Assembly: GCF_010119545.1 (NCBI RefSeq)
Contig: NZ_JAAEAA010000015.1
Location: 62,001-126,000, forward strand
Source: Pontibacter fetidus
Lineage (GTDB): Bacteria; Bacteroidota; Bacteroidia; Cytophagales; Hymenobacteraceae
Length of the DNA: 64,000 nt
Reading direction: 5' to 3'
Made by a program: the position numbers and the translations under genes. Below, piece after piece: positions 32,382-40,824 of this stretch; positions within the stretch are counted from its first letter, which is position 1, and each line of letters opens with the position of its first letter. The notes below the pieces were generated by a model. The model worked only from the letters and a program-made list of their open reading frames with translations. It made no database searches and was not told where the DNA came from.

Positions 32382-32747
32382 ATGAGAGAACACATACCAT
32401 ACAAACCATACTTAAAAGAACTAGCTAGGCAACTTCGTAACAATAGCACGCTAAGCGAGGTACTTCTATGGCAAGAATTGAAAGGCAGCAAAATGCTGGG
32501 CTTTGACTTCCATCGCCAGAAGCCACTCGATAATTTTATAGTTGATTTCTATTGTAGTGAATTGAAACTGGCTATTGAGATAGATGGAGATTCACACAAC
32601 TATAGCTTTGCAAAAGACACTGCACGTCAGCAACAATTAGAAAGTTTTGAGATTTATTTTCTCCGATGTACTGATTTGGAAGTTAAACAGAATATGCCAA
32701 ATGTTTTGCGGACTATAGAGTGCTGGATATTGGATCAGCAAAAGTAA
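32382..32747 (+). CDS. DUF559 protein (Vsr/PD-(D/E)XK-like nuclease fold), element B
   Basis: A 121-residue protein, the same length as the element A copy. Shared landmarks in order: QLRNNSTLSEVLLWQELKG, FHRQKPLDNFIVDFYCSE, LKLAIEIDGDSHN (with the Asp, Glu, Asp and His of the nuclease site) and NMPNVLRTIECWI. The stop codon is the first three bases of the right inverted repeat and the start codon is four bases from the left one, so the gene fills the element completely. A function in repeat movement, nicking or spread is plausible but unproven. Confidence 0.82.
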   Translation: MREHIPYKPYLKELARQLRNNSTLSEVLLWQELKGSKMLGFDFHRQKPLDNFIVDFYCSELKLAIEIDGDSHNYSFAKDTARQQQLESFEIYFLRCTDLEVKQNMPNVLRTIECWILDQQK

Positions 32748-32779
32748 ACACACCCCTAGCCCCTCTCAAGAGGGGAATT
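32745..32779. repeat. inverted repeat, right end of DUF559 element B
   Basis: Reverse complement of 32343-32377 with one difference. Its first three bases are the TAA stop of the DUF559 gene. Confidence 0.9.
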
Positions 32780-32831
32780 ATGACCTACTTAACTTAGCTA
32801 TATTGCTTTGAAGGCAAGTATTCGGCAAGCT

Positions 32832-33359
32832 TTACGAACTATAGTTTCCACCAACTATAACCTGAGCCGCCTTCCACAAATCATTCACTTGTAACGGGTA
32901 AGTGCCAGCTTCATATTTATCCCCAACCAATACTGACTTCACTCCCACTTTATCTGCAGCTTCCAGATCACGTAACGAATCGCCTACCATCCAACTATAG
33001 TTAACATCTATGTTATGCTTCGCAATGGCACGTTCCAGCATCAGGCTATCGGGTTTGCGCGACAGGGATTCGCTATAGTTTGGGTGTGAGGGTGCATAGT
33101 AAATGGCATCCAGCAGGTTGCCGCAGCTTTGCTGTAGTTTCTGGTGGCAGGCCATCACATCTTCTCTCGTATATAAACCCTTTGCTATACCTCCCTGGTT
33201 TGTAACTACTATCAGCAAATAACCGTTTTGCTTGAGCAATGCCAACGCTTCAGGCACTCCGGAAATTACTTCAAATTCGTCCAACTTGTAAGTATAGTCG
33301 CCGCGCTCGCGGTTAAGTACGCCGTCGCGGTCCAGGAACACGCATTTCTGATAAAGCAT
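32832..33359 (-). CDS. HAD-IIIA family phosphatase (GmhB/HisB-N type)
   Basis: A 175-residue hydrolase. HAD motif I is FLDRDGVLN (residues 8-16, nucleophile Asp10), motif II VVTNQGGIAKGLY, motif III in SRKPDSLML, and motif IV SWMVGDSLRDLEAADKVG. In the family, heptose-1,7-bisphosphate phosphatase and histidinol phosphatase share this layout. The zinc-binding Cys/His loop that precedes RKP in GmhB and HisB-N is not complete here (APSHPNYSESLSRKP has one His and no Cys), so the specific substrate is open. Confidence 0.8.
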   Translation of the reverse strand: MLYQKCVFLDRDGVLNRERGDYTYKLDEFEVISGVPEALALLKQNGYLLIVVTNQGGIAKGLYTREDVMACHQKLQQSCGNLLDAIYYAPSHPNYSESLSRKPDSLMLERAIAKHNIDVNYSWMVGDSLRDLEAADKVGVKSVLVGDKYEAGTYPLQVNDLWKAAQVIVGGNYSS

Positions 33360-33512
33360 GAACTATAAATGGTTTTAAATGCTAAAATAGAAAATAAAGC
33401 GTTGGATATAGGTATAATTTTTCTGCAAGTGCCGTAAATAAAATTAGAACCATCTGTAGAAAAGCATGAAAATATAGTGCAATAGAAGGACGCAAAACGA
33501 TAGAAGAGCAGT

Positions 33513-34862
33513 ATGAGGGTAGCGATAATTGGAGCTGGAATTTCGGGGTTGGCGCTGGCATATTATCTTCAGAAACTGGGGATACCATACGACCTGTTTG
33601 AGGCAGAGGAGCACGTGGGCGGTAACATTAAAACCTTACAGGAAGGAGGCTACCTGCTGGAGCTTGGACCTAATGCCCTGCAATGTACACCCGAACTAAC
33701 AGCCCTGATCAAAGAATTAAAACTTGAACAGGAAGTAATACCCACCGCACATTCTACCAACAACCGGTACGTTTTGCATGATGGCACCTACGAAAAATCA
33801 CCTTCCAATCCTTTCTCGCTGCTATCCAACACGTTTTTTTCCTGGAAGACCAAGCTGCGCATATTAAAAGAAAAAGACGTGCCACCTGCTGATATAACTT
33901 ACGAAACGATAACCCAGTTTTTTGACCGTCGCTTTGGCCCGGGCGTTATCGACTATAGCGTAAACCCATTTGTAACAGGCAACTATGGCGGCGACCCGGA
34001 AAAACTATTGGTGCATAAAGCTATCCCGATACTGAAGGAAATGGAAAACCGCTATGGTTCTGTGCTGAAAGGCCTGGTACAACATAAGAACGGACACCTT
34101 ACGCACCAGAATATTTCCTTTGCCAAAGGTATGCAGGCTTTACCGAATGCCATTGCAGAAAAACTGATATCGCTGCACACCGACCACCGCGTAGAAATGA
34201 TAACCCGCAACCAAGGTAAATACATTATTAGCTGCGCTACCACCGGCGACTACGATACCCAGGAATATAACCTGCTGGTGCTGGCACTACCGGCCCTGCC
34301 CGCCGCTGAACTACTGCACTTCACTTTTCCGGGTATGGCGGCTGCCCTGCAAAACATACATTACCCACCCATGGCCGTGGTGCACACCGTTTATAACCGC
34401 CGCGATGTAAGGCACGACCTGGACGGATTTGGCGTGTTGCACCCAAAAGCTGAATGTCCTTTTACCGTTGGCTCCATCTGGTCTAGTTCATTATTTGATG
34501 GCCGCTGCCGCCCCCACGAAGTGTTGTTTACCAGCTTTGTAGGCGGAGCACAGTACGAAGCCCATGCCATAACCGATAAAAAAACACTGATGCAGTGCGT
34601 ACACCAGGAGTTGGCAGAAAAACACCACATCGCTTCCGACAAACCCATTTTTCAACACATGCATTTTATGGAGCATTCTATTCCGCAGTACGACATGTAT
34701 ATCGAGGATGCCCACCAGATGGCAAAGCAGCTGGAGCAGGATGGCCTGTTTATAGCAGCTAACTGGCAGGCAGGTGTTTCGGTGCCCAGTTGCATCCGGC
34801 ATGCCAAGGAATTAGCACATAAAATTAATTTAAAAAGGCCCGCACCATCAATAGCCGAATAG
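33513..34862 (+). CDS. hemG: protoporphyrinogen oxidase
   Basis: FAD enzyme (HemY type) of 449 residues that oxidises protoporphyrinogen (or coproporphyrinogen in some lineages) in haem synthesis. The FAD-binding site GAGISGLALAYYLQ is at residues 7-20, with the acidic end of the second strand (LFEAEEHVGGNI). RFGPGVIDYSVNPFVTGNYGGDPEKL is split over the family's central signature, and the C-terminus has the second FAD contact GLFIAANWQAGVSVPSCI. It ends 13 bases before the next gene, so the two may be co-expressed. Confidence 0.9.
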   Translation: MRVAIIGAGISGLALAYYLQKLGIPYDLFEAEEHVGGNIKTLQEGGYLLELGPNALQCTPELTALIKELKLEQEVIPTAHSTNNRYVLHDGTYEKSPSNPFSLLSNTFFSWKTKLRILKEKDVPPADITYETITQFFDRRFGPGVIDYSVNPFVTGNYGGDPEKLLVHKAIPILKEMENRYGSVLKGLVQHKNGHLTHQNISFAKGMQALPNAIAEKLISLHTDHRVEMITRNQGKYIISCATTGDYDTQEYNLLVLALPALPAAELLHFTFPGMAAALQNIHYPPMAVVHTVYNRRDVRHDLDGFGVLHPKAECPFTVGSIWSSSLFDGRCRPHEVLFTSFVGGAQYEAHAITDKKTLMQCVHQELAEKHHIASDKPIFQHMHFMEHSIPQYDMYIEDAHQMAKQLEQDGLFIAANWQAGVSVPSCIRHAKELAHKINLKRPAPSIAE

Positions 34863-34863
34863 C

Positions 34864-34871
34864 TATATTTG
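34864..34871 (+). promoter_or_regulatory. -7 box TATATTTG directly before the glycosyltransferase start
   Basis: Exact TAnnTTTG match ending four bases before ATG 34876. If used, the mRNA would be leaderless or nearly so. No TTG at -33. Confidence 0.4.
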
Positions 34872-34875
34872 CGGT

Positions 34876-35610
34876 ATGAAAGAATCGTTGGTGATCATCC
34901 CAACCTATAACGAGCGGGAGAACATAGAGGCTATAGTTAGAAAAGTGATGTCGCTGGCTCACCCCTTTCATCTTTTGATCATTGACGACAACTCACCGGA
35001 CGGCACTGCCAGCATAGTGCGCGACCTGCAACTGGAATACCCGGAACGCCTGCACCTGGAAACCCGCCAGGGTAAATTAGGCCTTGGCACAGCTTATATT
35101 CATGGGTTTAAGTATGCCTTGCGCAACGGCTACGAGTATATTTTTGAGATGGATGCCGACTTCTCGCACAACCCCGATGACCTGATAAAACTACACGACG
35201 CCTGCGCGCTGGATGGCTACGACATGGCCATTGGCAGCCGTTACATACAAGGTGTAAACGTAGTAAACTGGCCCATGAACCGGGTACTGATGTCGTGGTT
35301 TGCGAGTATGTATGTGCGCATCATCACCGGCATGCCCATTGCAGATACCACCGCAGGCTTTAAGTGCTACCGACGCAAAGTGCTACAAACCATACAGCTT
35401 AACAAGATCCGGTTTGTGGGCTATGCATTCCAGATCGAAATGAAGTTCCTGACCTATAAGTATGGCTTTAAGATAAAAGAAGTGCCCATTATTTTTACTG
35501 ATCGTACCAAAGGCCAGTCTAAAATGTCTTCGGGTATATTTAAGGAGGCTGTGCTGGGTGTGCTTAAAATGAAAATAAACAGCTTTTTCCGCCACTTCGA
35601 CCGTTACTAA
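34876..35610 (+). CDS. polyprenol monophosphomannose synthase (DPM1-like GT2)
   Basis: A 244-residue family 2 glycosyltransferase that transfers a sugar, typically mannose from GDP-mannose, to polyprenyl phosphate at the inner membrane. Nucleotide-sugar fold at the N-terminus (IIPTYNERENIEAIV), LIIDDNSPDGT, the DxD-type motif MDADFSHNPDD and the acceptor-site segment DTTAGFKCYRRKVLQ. There is no C-terminal membrane pair, so it is the short DPM1 form. It may supply lipid-linked sugar for cell-envelope glycans or protein O-glycosylation, common in Bacteroidota. Confidence 0.9.
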   Translation: MKESLVIIPTYNERENIEAIVRKVMSLAHPFHLLIIDDNSPDGTASIVRDLQLEYPERLHLETRQGKLGLGTAYIHGFKYALRNGYEYIFEMDADFSHNPDDLIKLHDACALDGYDMAIGSRYIQGVNVVNWPMNRVLMSWFASMYVRIITGMPIADTTAGFKCYRRKVLQTIQLNKIRFVGYAFQIEMKFLTYKYGFKIKEVPIIFTDRTKGQSKMSSGIFKEAVLGVLKMKINSFFRHFDRY

Positions 35611-35772
35611 ATTTCACTCTCTCGGTAATTCCCGGTATCATTCCTGCTTTGCGGCACAATTTCATAGCGGTTAACTATATATCTACGCTCAAATAATTAA
35701 CTTTACCCTACTGTGCTTTGCCAACTATAAAAGCCATGTAAAGTATAAGTTAGCTTCGTATACTATTTATTT

Positions 35773-36741
35773 ATGGATAATATATATTTCTGGATCCTCT
35801 TCAATGTTTTTGTACTCGCGTTGCTTGGCCTCGACCTGCTGGTGTTTCATAAAAAAGAGCATGAAGTAAAGATAAAGGAGGCGTTGCTTTGGAGCGGATT
35901 CTGGATCATGTTATCGTTGGGCTTTAACCTGCTTATTTATTACTGGAAAGGCCCTGCCCCTGCCCTCGAGTTTTTAACGGCTTACCTCATTGAAAAATCA
36001 CTTAGCGTCGATAACCTGTTCGTTTTCATTCTTATTTTCAATTTCTTTAAAGTACCGGCCAAGTTTCAGCACAAGATCCTGTTCTGGGGTATTATCGGTG
36101 CGTTGGTGTTCAGGGCACTGTTTATACTGGTGGGTGTGGCGCTCATTGCCAAATTCCACTTCATTATTTACATACTCGGCGCGTTCCTGATATTTACAGG
36201 TATAAAAATGGCTTTCCAGAAAGGCGACGACGAGCTACACCCGGAGCAAAACCCATTTATAGTTTGGATCAGCCAAAAGCTGCCATTTACGAAGCACTCG
36301 GTTGGCGGTAAGTTCTTTACCAAGATAGACGGAAAGATTTTTGCCACGCCCCTGTTCCTGGTTCTGATCATGGTAGAGACGACCGACATCGTTTTTGCAG
36401 CCGACTCTATACCGGCTATACTTGCCATTTCTAAAGACCCGTTCATCGTTTACACGTCCAATGTGTTTGCGTTACTGGGTTTACGGGCCTTATATTTTGC
36501 CCTGGCCGGTATCATTCAGCTGTTCCATTACCTGCACTATGGCCTATCGGTTATCCTTGTATTTATTGGCTTTAAATTACTGATGAGCGATATTTTCCAC
36601 CTGGATATGCGTATTGCGCTTGGTGTGGTTGGCGGAATTCTGGCCATTTCAGTTATTGCCTCACTACTGTTCCCCAAAAAGGATGAAGCCCTGCCAACAC
36701 CGCAGGATTTTGGCCAGAAACCAGACGCAGACAAAAAATAA
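35773..36741 (+). CDS. TerC/Alx family membrane protein
   Basis: A 322-residue polytopic protein with eight or nine membrane segments. The family's two conserved acidic motifs are both present: SLSVDNLFVF (about residues 75-84) and VETTDIVFAADSIPAILAI (about 200-218). Relatives (Alx, TerC, YceF) handle manganese efflux or metal loading of exported proteins, or tellurite resistance. The upstream gap has no yybP-ykoY-like riboswitch that I can see. Confidence 0.88.
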   Translation: MDNIYFWILFNVFVLALLGLDLLVFHKKEHEVKIKEALLWSGFWIMLSLGFNLLIYYWKGPAPALEFLTAYLIEKSLSVDNLFVFILIFNFFKVPAKFQHKILFWGIIGALVFRALFILVGVALIAKFHFIIYILGAFLIFTGIKMAFQKGDDELHPEQNPFIVWISQKLPFTKHSVGGKFFTKIDGKIFATPLFLVLIMVETTDIVFAADSIPAILAISKDPFIVYTSNVFALLGLRALYFALAGIIQLFHYLHYGLSVILVFIGFKLLMSDIFHLDMRIALGVVGGILAISVIASLLFPKKDEALPTPQDFGQKPDADKK

Positions 36742-36804
36742 TTTCAGCTTAAAAATTGCTTTTAAACGGATTTATACTTTTACTTGCATCAATTAAGATA
36801 ACAC

Positions 36805-36888
36805 ATGACATTATTCTGTACATATTCGTTTACCAATATTTGCAAGGTCCAGCTATGCGGGGCTCTGGTGGTAGACATTTGTGTATAG
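36805..36888 (+). CDS. putative leader peptide for DAHP synthase/chorismate mutase attenuation
   Basis: A 27-codon ORF (ATG 36805, TAG 36886-36888). The peptide begins MTLFCTYSF, so Phe4, Tyr7 and Phe9 fall close together early in the peptide. The ORF overlaps the first of three segments that can form alternative hairpins (36857-36866). The downstream gene makes precursors of Phe and Tyr, which fits ribosome-stalling control by these amino acids. No other homologue was compared; the ORF is small and could be chance. Confidence 0.5.
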   Translation: MTLFCTYSFTNICKVQLCGALVVDICV

Positions 36889-36950
36889 TATAGATATACG
36901 TTAATACAAAGCCATTGAGAGCCCCGCCACAAGCGGGGCTCTTTTGTTTT
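36857..36950 (+). promoter_or_regulatory. transcription attenuator upstream of DAHP synthase/chorismate mutase
   Basis: Segment 1 GCGGGGCTCT (36857-36866) and segment 3 GCGGGGCTCT (36933-36942) are identical; segment 2 AGAGCCCCGC (36918-36927) is the perfect complement of both. Pairing 2:3 gives a 10-bp hairpin with a five-base loop followed by TTTTGTTTT, a strong terminator. Pairing 1:2 gives an equally stable 10-bp antiterminator. The two cannot coexist. The start codon of the regulated gene is 70 bases beyond the T-tract. Confidence 0.72.
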
Positions 36951-37019
36951 TAACACTTTTTAAACCATTAAACCAAACGGCTTCAAAGCCAATTTCTAAC
37001 AGTATTTTTTTAAACAGTC

Positions 37020-38030
37020 ATGAGAGCAAGTAAAACCCCCATCAGTTTGGCACCGCAGTCCAGCTTCAGGAATGCAAGCGGAAGGCCCGTGCTGATTGCT
37101 GGCCCATGCAGCGCCGAGAGCGAAACCCAGGTATTAGAAACTGCCAAATTGCTGCAGAATATGCAGTCCGTTAATATATTTAAGGCAGGTATCTGGAAAT
37201 CGCGCACACGCCCTAATAGCTTTGAGGGTGTCGGTAATGCTGGTTTGCCATGGCTGCAACAGGTAAAAGCACAAACAGGTATGCGCGTAGCCGTAGATGT
37301 ATCGAATGCGCAGCAAGCCGAAGAAGCCCTGAAACATGGGATAGATATACTTTGCCTGAACGGCAGGGTAACTGTAAACCCATACAGTGTGCAGGAAATT
37401 GCAGATGTGCTTCGTGGGACCACTACCCCTGTTTTGGTGAACAACCCGGTTTATCCGGACCTTGGCCTTTGGATAGGTGCCTATGAGCGCTTGCAGCAAG
37501 CCGGCTTAACCGACCTGGGTGCTGTACACCGCGGCTTCTCAGGAGAAGACAAGGAGCTACTATACCGTAACAAGCCCAAGTGGGAAGTAATGCTGCAACT
37601 GCGCCAGGAGCTACCAGGCCTGCCAATACTTTGCGATACAAGCCATATTGCCGGCAAGCGCAGTCTGTTGTACCCGGTAGGCCAGCGTGCTCTTGATTTA
37701 GGTATAGATGGTTTGCTGTTTGAGTCGCACGTGAACCCGGCCGCGGCGCTTAGCAGCCAGCAGCAGCAATTGATGCCGCAGGAACTGGATGTATTGCTAA
37801 ACGCCCTAAAAACCCGCGTGAAGCTGACCGAAACAACTGAACTGGTAGAGCATCTGGATACCCTGCGCCAGGAAGTGGAAACATTGGACAAGCAATTGAT
37901 GGAACTGTTACTGCACCGCACTACCGTAGCCAGCCAGATAAGTAGTTATGGGTTAGGCAGTACGCCGGCAGAAGACCATTTCCGCAAACGCCAGGAGCAG
38001 CTTACCAGTTTACTTAAACCAGTTGCATAA
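37020..38030 (+). CDS. bifunctional DAHP synthase / chorismate mutase
   Basis: A 336-residue fusion. Residues 20-260 form a KDO8P-type DAHP synthase (AGPCSAESE at 27-35, then GIWKSRTRPNSFEG, CDTSHIAGKR and a closing SHVNPAAALS); it condenses phosphoenolpyruvate and erythrose-4-phosphate, the first step of the shikimate pathway. Residues 265-336 form an AroQ chorismate mutase (LDTLRQEVETLDKQLMELL ... FRKRQEQL), which converts chorismate to prephenate for Phe and Tyr. The fusion probably gives feedback control by binding prephenate. Preceded by an attenuator and a Phe/Tyr-containing leader ORF. Confidence 0.92.
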   Translation: MRASKTPISLAPQSSFRNASGRPVLIAGPCSAESETQVLETAKLLQNMQSVNIFKAGIWKSRTRPNSFEGVGNAGLPWLQQVKAQTGMRVAVDVSNAQQAEEALKHGIDILCLNGRVTVNPYSVQEIADVLRGTTTPVLVNNPVYPDLGLWIGAYERLQQAGLTDLGAVHRGFSGEDKELLYRNKPKWEVMLQLRQELPGLPILCDTSHIAGKRSLLYPVGQRALDLGIDGLLFESHVNPAAALSSQQQQLMPQELDVLLNALKTRVKLTETTELVEHLDTLRQEVETLDKQLMELLLHRTTVASQISSYGLGSTPAEDHFRKRQEQLTSLLKPVA

Positions 38031-38166
38031 AATGCTCAGTATCTGGTTATCGGGCAGTTATTTGACTCAAAAGCAGAAGAAGTATGAATTATAGAGCCAA
38101 AGGCACGTTTTACGGAAGTTCTGTGTTAAGTTGCAGCATAATCTGAAAACCTAACTTTTTACTGAT

Positions 38167-38493
38167 ATGAGTACTCCTCTTTCCCGTTTCCGTGCCATTG
38201 CCTTGTATGAAGGTATCTCGTTTCTGGTGTTACTGCTGATAGCAATGCCACTGAAGTATATGTTCGGTATACCTGAACTGGTAAAGTATGTGGGCTGGGT
38301 GCACGGTGTATTGTTTGTATTGTACATGGCTACACTGGCACATGTGTTTTTCGCAGATCGCTGGTCTATACTTAAAGCTATAGTTGCGTTTGCGTTGTCG
38401 TTCGTGCCATTTGGTACTTTCTGGCTCGATAAAAAGCTGAAAGAGGAAGAAAAAGCCAAGCAAGATCTAAAGCGCGAAAAGCAACTAGCATAA
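38167..38493 (+). CDS. DUF3817 family membrane protein
   Basis: A 108-residue protein with three hydrophobic segments (about 8-30, 42-64, 70-90) and a charged tail KLKEEEKAKQDLKREK. The segments FRAIALYEGISFLVLL, GWVHGVLFVLYM and FVPFGTFWLDK match the DUF3817 (YdzA-like) family. Cytoplasmic membrane, function unknown. Ends in a strong terminator. Confidence 0.85.
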   Translation: MSTPLSRFRAIALYEGISFLVLLLIAMPLKYMFGIPELVKYVGWVHGVLFVLYMATLAHVFFADRWSILKAIVAFALSFVPFGTFWLDKKLKEEEKAKQDLKREKQLA

Positions 38494-38808
38494 CCTATAC
38501 TTTTTTAAAACAAAAAGCCCTGCCACCAATGTTGGCAGGGCTTTTTGTTTTTTAAGCTCATAAGACATAGAGCAAAAGGCAGCTATTTTTTTAATATTAT
38601 AATTTAAATATTTTATATTAATATATAAACTTATTTAGTATGTTTGCGTTATTTTAGCAAAACAAAGTATTCTACAAATAATTCAAAAATAAAAACCTGC
38701 ACTTTGTATGGAAGAGGCTGGCAATTAGACACATAAATTAGCTATAGTCTGCTCAAAACACTATTAAACTATACTTACTATCAATCTTTACACTAAAACA
38801 TCTAAAAC
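38494..38808. other. 315-base gap, AT-rich, upstream of a lipoprotein gene
   Basis: After the terminator at 38512-38546 the stretch 38585-38660 is almost pure A/T (TTTAATATTATAATTTAAAT and similar). One CTATAG core at about 38743. No ORF. Confidence 0.7.
38512..38546 (+). terminator. terminator of the DUF3817 gene
   Basis: Fourteen-base perfect stem AAAAAGCCCTGCCA (38512-38525) with TGGCAGGGCTTTTT (38533-38546), loop seven bases. Its stem core GCCCTGCC recurs in the terminator at 39687-39721. Confidence 0.9.
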
Positions 38809-39669
38809 ATGAAAATTTCAAAAACCATTTACCTGCCTCTGTTAGTGTTGCTGGGCGCATTTACAGCGTGCTCCCCTGATTCTGAAGAAGTTTCCCCATC
38901 GGCCAGTTTGAGCCAGGGTGCCAAAACCAAGCCTGCTGCAGCGGCAAAAGAAAGCTTAACCCTAAGCCTAAGCTTTAGTGATAACCCGGTTAAAGTTGGT
39001 TCGGAAGTAACTGTTACAGCTGTTGTAATGCCTAACCCCAATGAAGGTGTTATCCGGATACAGCGCGCTGTAGATGCTTTGGGCAACTATACAACCGTTG
39101 CACTGGCAACTGACTGGCTAACTGTAGATGAGGAAACTGTAACTACAACTGATGCTATGGCTTCTTATACTTACACTCCGGATGCAGTGGGTATGTTTGG
39201 TTTCAGATCACACTACATTCCGAAGGGTGGCAGCGGCTACGGCGCAACCATGTCTACTGCCGATCTGGAAGTGATTGCGGCTTGTACAGGAAAGCTAACC
39301 TTTACGGGCGAAGCAAAAGCAACACAGCTCAGTGGTAACCTGTACCGCATTGAGGCTACCTATACTTTAGCTGCCTGCGAAGATTTTACTAACCTGAAAC
39401 TACAGGGCGGTAACACGGCCCATACTACCTACGTGGAGGCCATACCTATTGCTACTGCTGCACGAGAAACCGGAAACGGCAACGTAGTTACTACCTGGGA
39501 AGGCATAAACATGACAGGCGGTACCACCAGAACTTATAAAGTTATCTTCGACAAAGAACTGAAGTCTGCCGGCACACACACCGTTACAGGCGACTGGTCT
39601 GTAAAAGGAACGGATGCCAGCGGCGCTCCTATTGAAATGCATGTAGCTGAACTAACTGTTACCATCTAA
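38809..39669 (+). CDS. secreted lipoprotein of unknown function
   Basis: A 286-residue protein with lipobox LGAFTACS (Cys21) and a Ser/Ala/Lys-rich linker to about residue 45. The rest reads as two beta-sandwich (Ig-like) units: SDNPVKVGSEVTVTAVV to GMFGFRSHYIPKG and TGKLTFTGEAKATQLSGN to HVAELTVTI, with the two Cys of AACTGKL and LAACED probably bonded. Long AT-rich upstream region and own terminator indicate a monocistronic unit. No catalytic motif; a surface or binding role is possible. Confidence 0.7.
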   Translation: MKISKTIYLPLLVLLGAFTACSPDSEEVSPSASLSQGAKTKPAAAAKESLTLSLSFSDNPVKVGSEVTVTAVVMPNPNEGVIRIQRAVDALGNYTTVALATDWLTVDEETVTTTDAMASYTYTPDAVGMFGFRSHYIPKGGSGYGATMSTADLEVIAACTGKLTFTGEAKATQLSGNLYRIEATYTLAACEDFTNLKLQGGNTAHTTYVEAIPIATAARETGNGNVVTTWEGINMTGGTTRTYKVIFDKELKSAGTHTVTGDWSVKGTDASGAPIEMHVAELTVTI

Positions 39670-39686
39670 CCCATTTCAGTCTACTA

Positions 39687-39721
39687 TAAAAAAGCCCTGC
39701 CAGCAACGGTAGGGCTTTTTT
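39687..39721 (+). terminator. terminator of the lipoprotein gene
   Basis: AAAAAGCCCT and AGGGCTTTTT pair at the base (with inner GCC/GGT), followed by TTTTTA; it could also serve metX from the other side. Confidence 0.8.
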
Positions 39722-39738
39722 ATTTACTAATAGCTAGA

Positions 39739-40770
39739 CTATAGTTTGCTAAGCCACGGCACCAGGTTCGTCGCAATTCTATCCGATTCAATTAAAAAGC
39801 CATCATGGCCATACGATGAATGAATCTCAACATAGGTGGCATCTGGCACCTGCTGGCTTATAAAAACCTGTTCCTGCACCGGGCAAAGTATATCGCTGCT
39901 GATGCCGATAATAAGGGTTGGCTGGGCTATAGTTTGCAATACATCTTCCAGATTTCCACTGCGGCCACGGCTCAGGTTATGGCTATCCATGGCTTTGGTG
40001 AGCAACCAGTAAGTATAGGCGTTAAAGCGGTTAACCAGTTTATCCCCCTGGTACCGGATATACGATTCAGCTCTGTAATTATTTATCTTTTCCGGATCAG
40101 GATCTGACTGGCGCTCAACCATGATCTCGTAATTGCGGTAGGTCAGCATACCGATGGCGCGGGCCGCTTTCAGGCCGGCACTTCCTGCTGTTTCAGATGC
40201 GTTTTGCCAGGTTGGGTCTGCTTCTATAGCTAGGCGCTGGGCAGTATGGATGGCAATGCCCCAGGCACTTTCGGCAGCCGAGGTAGCCAGCAGAAACAGG
40301 TTATCAATCACGGTACTTTCCATTACGCACCATTCCAGTGCCTGGTACCCACCCATACTTCCGCCGGCCAGCAAATAGATTTTATCAATACTTAAGTGCT
40401 TCCTCAGTAAAATATGTACCGCTACCATATCACGGATCGTTACCAACGGGAACTGGCTATAGTATGGCTTCCCGATTTCAGGATTTACACTTGTGGGCCC
40501 AGTACTGCCGTAACATGAACCCAATATATTGGCGCAAACTATAAAATACTTTTCCGGATCAAGTGCTTTGCCTTCGCCTACCAACCCGTTCCACCAATCA
40601 GCTGCATCGGCGTTGGCAGTAAGGGCGTGGCATATCCAGACCACGTTATCTTTGGCAGCATTCAGGGTGCCGTAGGAGTGGTAAGCTATCGTAAGCTCTG
40701 GCAAAACATCGCCACTCTCTAGTGCAAATGGTTGTTTATAGTTAAAATATTGGGTTGCGTTGTTTTTCAT
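39739..40770 (-). CDS. metX: homoserine O-acetyltransferase
   Basis: Alpha/beta-hydrolase-fold acyltransferase that activates homoserine for methionine synthesis. I chose ATG 40770 (MKNNATQYF), giving 343 residues; the open frame runs 44 codons further but crosses the divergent OsmC gene's upstream region and has no family similarity. The nucleophile elbow is LAGGSMGGYQALEW, the acid is in GISSDILCPVQEQ and the histidine in SSYGHDGFLIE. Oxyanion and homoserine-binding parts (ICHALTANADAADWW) are present. Divergent from the OsmC/metZ genes. Confidence 0.93.
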   Translation of the reverse strand: MKNNATQYFNYKQPFALESGDVLPELTIAYHSYGTLNAAKDNVVWICHALTANADAADWWNGLVGEGKALDPEKYFIVCANILGSCYGSTGPTSVNPEIGKPYYSQFPLVTIRDMVAVHILLRKHLSIDKIYLLAGGSMGGYQALEWCVMESTVIDNLFLLATSAAESAWGIAIHTAQRLAIEADPTWQNASETAGSAGLKAARAIGMLTYRNYEIMVERQSDPDPEKINNYRAESYIRYQGDKLVNRFNAYTYWLLTKAMDSHNLSRGRSGNLEDVLQTIAQPTLIIGISSDILCPVQEQVFISQQVPDATYVEIHSSYGHDGFLIESDRIATNLVPWLSKL

Positions 40771-40824
40771 TTGTATGCAAAGTAAGTACATGTTTTCTTT
40801 ACATCCACAACTAAAAACAACAGC

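Larger units (their letters stand above)
32343..32779. mobile_element. DUF559 element B: nuclease gene boxed by 35-bp inverted repeats
   Basis: A 437-base unit: inverted repeat, four bases, 366-base DUF559 gene, and a right repeat that begins with the gene's own TAA stop. Same plan and repeat architecture as element A (27137-27586), but both the repeat sequence and the protein have diverged together. No clear target duplication. Mobility is inference. Confidence 0.6.

Noticed and set aside
35611-35772. yybP-ykoY (manganese) riboswitch before the TerC gene
   Set aside because: The conserved aptamer strings are not visible in this gap; I see only a weak promoter-like region.
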